From: CAZJHX01 sp964545715
GTDB taxonomy: Bacteria > Myxococcota_A > UBA9042 > GCA-2863065
Length of the DNA: 16,414 bases
Assembly (NCBI GenBank): GCA_964545715.1
Contig: CAZJHX010000206.1
Location: forward strand, 1-16,414
Reading direction: 5' to 3'
In this document: positions 14,446 to 16,414 of the stretch, piece by piece
Layout: each line of letters begins with the position of its first letter
How positions within the stretch are numbered: the stretch's first letter is position 1
Position numbers and translations under genes: made by a program
Notes under the pieces: model-generated
Seen by the model: only the letters and a program-made list of their open reading frames with translations
What the model was told of the DNA's origin: nothing
The model's database searches: none

Positions 14446-16040
14446 GACTCGGTGGGCTGTAGGCTGCGGTGCACGCGATGCTCGATAAGTGGCACCAGGA
14501 GCAGACCGAACGGCGACAGGATGATGGCGATGGCCCGACCGAGCAGCTCCGTGTCGAAGGGCCATGCGGCGAGCTCATTAGCGGCGTCCCGTCGGATTTG
14601 GAGGGCAGCCAATTCCCGGCTCATGGCTGCCGATTGACCCGCCGGCGCGCTGCTGATCCGCGCCACCCGGTCGCCGATCTCATCCTCTAGCGCACCAACA
14701 TATTCGTCGCGAGCGTCGTCCATGGTCTGATGCGCGCCCCACAACGGCGTTGCAGTGACCAGGCAGGCGAAGACCAGGTACGCCAGCGACGACGTGACGT
14801 CGACAAGGTGGTACTGCGCCATACCCCGATGCAGCAGCACAGACGACACGGCGAACGTCCCCAGCACCGCTACCGTGGTCGCTACCCACAAGATGATAAC
14901 GCCGACGTCCTCCAACCCGCCCATGGCGTCTGGCGCGCTGACGTCGTACGGCAGCTCGTGGTCGATGCCCAGCTTGACGAGCAGCATTACAATGGCCGCC
15001 AGGCTGACCATGAACAGCGGCAGGATGAACCAGTCCAGCCACACCATCACGAGTCGTATCCACCACCCCTTGGGCATGATTCGATGGTCCCACCAGAACA
15101 CGTTGAGATCCGACTCACACCGCCGCTGTTGGATGGTGAATTGCTTCATGGCGCTGAAAGTCGCGATCGCCACGGCGAGCACGAGCCACGCCGGATGGGT
15201 CACGAAATCCGTAAAGTTCTGAGCCGTCTCGATGACTTGCGCTGACGGCTGTTCAAAGAGCTCGTCCAGGCGATGAGACGCCTGACTGATCGTGATCATT
15301 GCGAAGAGCGCAAACGGGATGAAGATGAACTGATGGATCGTGTAGAACGCGTCCTTCGAGAAGGGCTGCACCGCTCCGTAGATCGCGCCCAGCCCTTTGC
15401 CGTTCCATCGCTTCTCACCCAGATCGATGAAGGCGTCGACGCGATTCTCACGAGCCAGCGCGCGAAGCCTGAGCCAGCTGACAACCAACAGGGCGAACCA
15501 AACCCAGGCCAGAACGGGCAACCATGCCGGCAACAGCACGAGTGCGCCTTCGAGGGACGTTGTCTCAGGGACGAGCTTGGCCAGGGCGCCAAGCCATCCG
15601 ACCCCGAGCGCATCCAAGACGTTGTGGATGCCGATGACGCTGGCAACGATCACAGTTGCCGTGATGACACGACCGGCCGTCGGGTTCAGCGCCGGCGTCC
15701 GGCGCCACCACTGTGACACCTCGTCGATCGGCCGGGGCTCATGGCTGGGGGGCGTCGCCGGTTCGCGTCTGCACCTCAGACGATTCAACAGCTCTCGGCA
15801 CGAATCGTCGCCCATGGCGTCGGAAGTCGAGGTCTCGAGTAGGTAGATGGCCAGGTCGAGCGCATCCCACCGCGCGGCGGCTGAGGCGACCGCATGCAAC
15901 TCTGACGCGTGCGCCTCCGCCGGGACGTCGGTCAGCTTTTCGACGGCATTGCGCAGAACGTCGGGTCTTGCCGGCGGCGGCGGACCGTCCGCATTGAATC
16001 CCGCGAGATACGCGCTGGGCCCTGCTCCGCGCTCCACCAT
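14442..16040 (-). CDS. Polytopic membrane protein of unknown function
   Basis: I do not recognise the family of this 532-aa protein. A hydrophilic N-terminal region of about 115 residues has no signal peptide and is rich in Ala, Pro and acidic residues. About eight membrane segments follow, near 122-139, 165-190, 232-250, 283-297, 328-355, 378-402, 416-432 and 500-519. A charged helical loop (about 438-490) precedes the last one. Aromatic-rich patches (FWWDHR, KGWWIRL, WLDWF) border the central helices. Start ATG 16040 is preceded by a good promoter (TTGACA, 18 bp, TGTTAT) that would give a leaderless transcript. The stop overlaps the GTG of the membrane-anchored phosphodiesterase gene, so the two proteins are made together and probably both sit in the cytoplasmic membrane. 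Confidence 0.75.
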   Translation of the reverse strand: MVERGAGPSAYLAGFNADGPPPPARPDVLRNAVEKLTDVPAEAHASELHAVASAAARWDALDLAIYLLETSTSDAMGDDSCRELLNRLRCRREPATPPSHEPRPIDEVSQWWRRTPALNPTAGRVITATVIVASVIGIHNVLDALGVGWLGALAKLVPETTSLEGALVLLPAWLPVLAWVWFALLVVSWLRLRALARENRVDAFIDLGEKRWNGKGLGAIYGAVQPFSKDAFYTIHQFIFIPFALFAMITISQASHRLDELFEQPSAQVIETAQNFTDFVTHPAWLVLAVAIATFSAMKQFTIQQRRCESDLNVFWWDHRIMPKGWWIRLVMVWLDWFILPLFMVSLAAIVMLLVKLGIDHELPYDVSAPDAMGGLEDVGVIILWVATTVAVLGTFAVSSVLLHRGMAQYHLVDVTSSLAYLVFACLVTATPLWGAHQTMDDARDEYVGALEDEIGDRVARISSAPAGQSAAMSRELAALQIRRDAANELAAWPFDTELLGRAIAIILSPFGLLLVPLIEHRVHRSLQPTES

Positions 16041-16047
16041 GAAGCGG

Positions 16048-16077
16048 ATAACAACGCGACGAACCCTGTGCTGTCAA
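16048..16077 (-). promoter_or_regulatory. Promoter of the membrane-protein/GDPD operon
   Basis: On the minus strand TTGACA (16077-16072), a perfect -35 element, is followed by an 18-bp spacer and TGTTAT (16053-16048), four of six matches to the -10 consensus. Only 7 nt separate it from ATG 16040, so transcription should begin at or next to the A of the start codon. This is the best sigma-70-type promoter that I see in the window. Confidence 0.6.
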
Positions 16078-16107
16078 CCGTACCGGCTGCACACATCAGA
16101 CAGGTGC

Positions 16108-16131
16108 TACTATCGGGCAAAGTTCGATAGT
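16108..16131 (+). promoter_or_regulatory. Candidate -10 element and inverted repeat before the small membrane protein gene
   Basis: ACTATCG (16109-16115) and CGATAGT (16125-16131) are perfect inverted copies separated by 9 nt. The left arm overlaps TACTAT (16108-16113), a plausible -10 element, and the right arm ends just before the Shine-Dalgarno GGAGG (16133-16137). It could be an operator or an RNA hairpin next to the ribosome binding site. Confidence 0.42.
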
Positions 16132-16142
16132 CGGAGGTGGGT

Positions 16143-16364
16143 ATGGGCCAGGTCGTCGTCGCTGACCGCCCCATTCGCGGGGCCGTATTGTGGCTGGTCG
16201 TGTGGTGGATGTTCGTATTCGGACATGACGCATCGCTTGCGGACAAACTGTTGGGCGCAACCTTCGTCGCGCCGTTGGGGGCTTCGATCGCCTATGCGCT
16301 GATTTGGCGCTTTCTGTTTGCAATGCTGGCTGAGTTGCCGGTCCTTGGCGGTTTGTATCGTTAG
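16143..16364 (+). CDS. Small two-helix membrane protein
   Basis: The 73-aa product has a short polar N-terminus and two hydrophobic segments (about 12-30 and 37-60), the first rich in Trp (VLWLVVWWMFVF). GGAGG at 16133-16137 lies 5 nt upstream of ATG 16143, which decides for this start over the in-frame GTG 16137. No family is recognised. The gene diverges from the eight-helix membrane protein gene across 102 bp, with its own candidate promoter and inverted repeat. Function is unknown; it could be an accessory subunit of a membrane complex, but nothing in the sequence shows this. Confidence 0.65.
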   Translation: MGQVVVADRPIRGAVLWLVVWWMFVFGHDASLADKLLGATFVAPLGASIAYALIWRFLFAMLAELPVLGGLYR

Positions 16365-16414
16365 TGTCCCGTCAAGTGGTGTGTTGAAGATCGCCTCGGT
16401 CCTGTACCTCCTCA
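16365..16414. other. Unassigned sequence at window end; possibly the edge of an insertion sequence
   Basis: The last 50 bp after the small membrane protein contain no gene start. The segment TGTCCCGTCAAGTGGTGTG (16365-16383) reminds me of terminal repeats of IS256/mutator-type elements, but this is from memory and the partner end lies outside the window. A minus-strand frame could enter here from downstream. Confidence 0.15.

Noticed and set aside
14446..14565. Longer version of the membrane-GDPD protein starting at 14565
   Set aside because: The extension is the shadow of the eight-helix protein's C-terminus and lacks a membrane or signal character. GTG 14445 fits the GTGA overlap.
1..16414. 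tRNA or rRNA genes, CRISPR arrays and complete insertion sequences
   Set aside because: I looked on both strands for cloverleaf-type sequence, regularly spaced direct repeats and transposase motifs (DDE/DEDD, HUH) and found none that I can support.

Overview
The window is G+C-rich chromosomal DNA, packed with genes and without any RNA gene, CRISPR array or complete mobile element that I can see. Three things suggest a member of the Myxococcota or a related former deltaproteobacterial group: two FG-GAP/ASPIC-UnbV lipoproteins, one of them ending in a cysteine-rich module of a kind I associate with those bacteria; a rhomboid with a TPR-like tail; and a soluble hybrid histidine kinase. I infer this from gene content, not from a marker gene.

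Layout. Bases 21-1508 (+) encode a rhomboid-family membrane protein with a TPR-like tail. Bases 1505-3154 (-) and 3202-5142 (+) are divergent paralogous lipoproteins with seven Ca-binding FG-GAP loops each; they share a 47-bp promoter region built around an inverted repeat. A MATE transporter (5146-6522, -) appears to use a CTG start. It diverges from an MBL-fold hydrolase (6555-7505, +). Next come a tandem two-domain globin (7594-8457, +) and a soluble GAF-PAS-histidine kinase-receiver protein (8490-10634, +), which look like one transcription unit. On the minus strand a secreted protein of unknown function (11316-11975) is translationally coupled to a membrane protein with an HELTH zinc-protease motif (10627-11319). 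A secreted endonuclease/exonuclease/phosphatase-fold protein (12126-12959, +) faces a second coupled minus-strand pair: an eight-helix membrane protein of unknown function (14442-16040) and a membrane-anchored glycerophosphodiester phosphodiesterase (12940-14445). A two-helix small membrane protein (16143-16364, +) closes the window, followed by 50 bp of unassigned sequence.

How parts may work together. The most interesting unit is the di-globin/hybrid-kinase pair. Both globin domains keep the proximal His, distal Gln and B10 Tyr at exactly the same spacing, and the kinase has no membrane segment. This could be a split cytoplasmic gas- or redox-sensing module; it is an inference from adjacency. 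The remaining units are mostly envelope functions: secreted or surface proteins, membrane proteases, phosphodiesterases and efflux.

Regulatory architecture. Several start codons lie 6-9 nt after a -10-like hexamer with no Shine-Dalgarno sequence, which suggests leaderless transcripts. At several promoters the -10 element lies inside or beside an inverted repeat. Convergent gene pairs overlap or nearly abut, so there is no room for ordinary terminators between them. No gene-free stretch exceeds about 150 bp.
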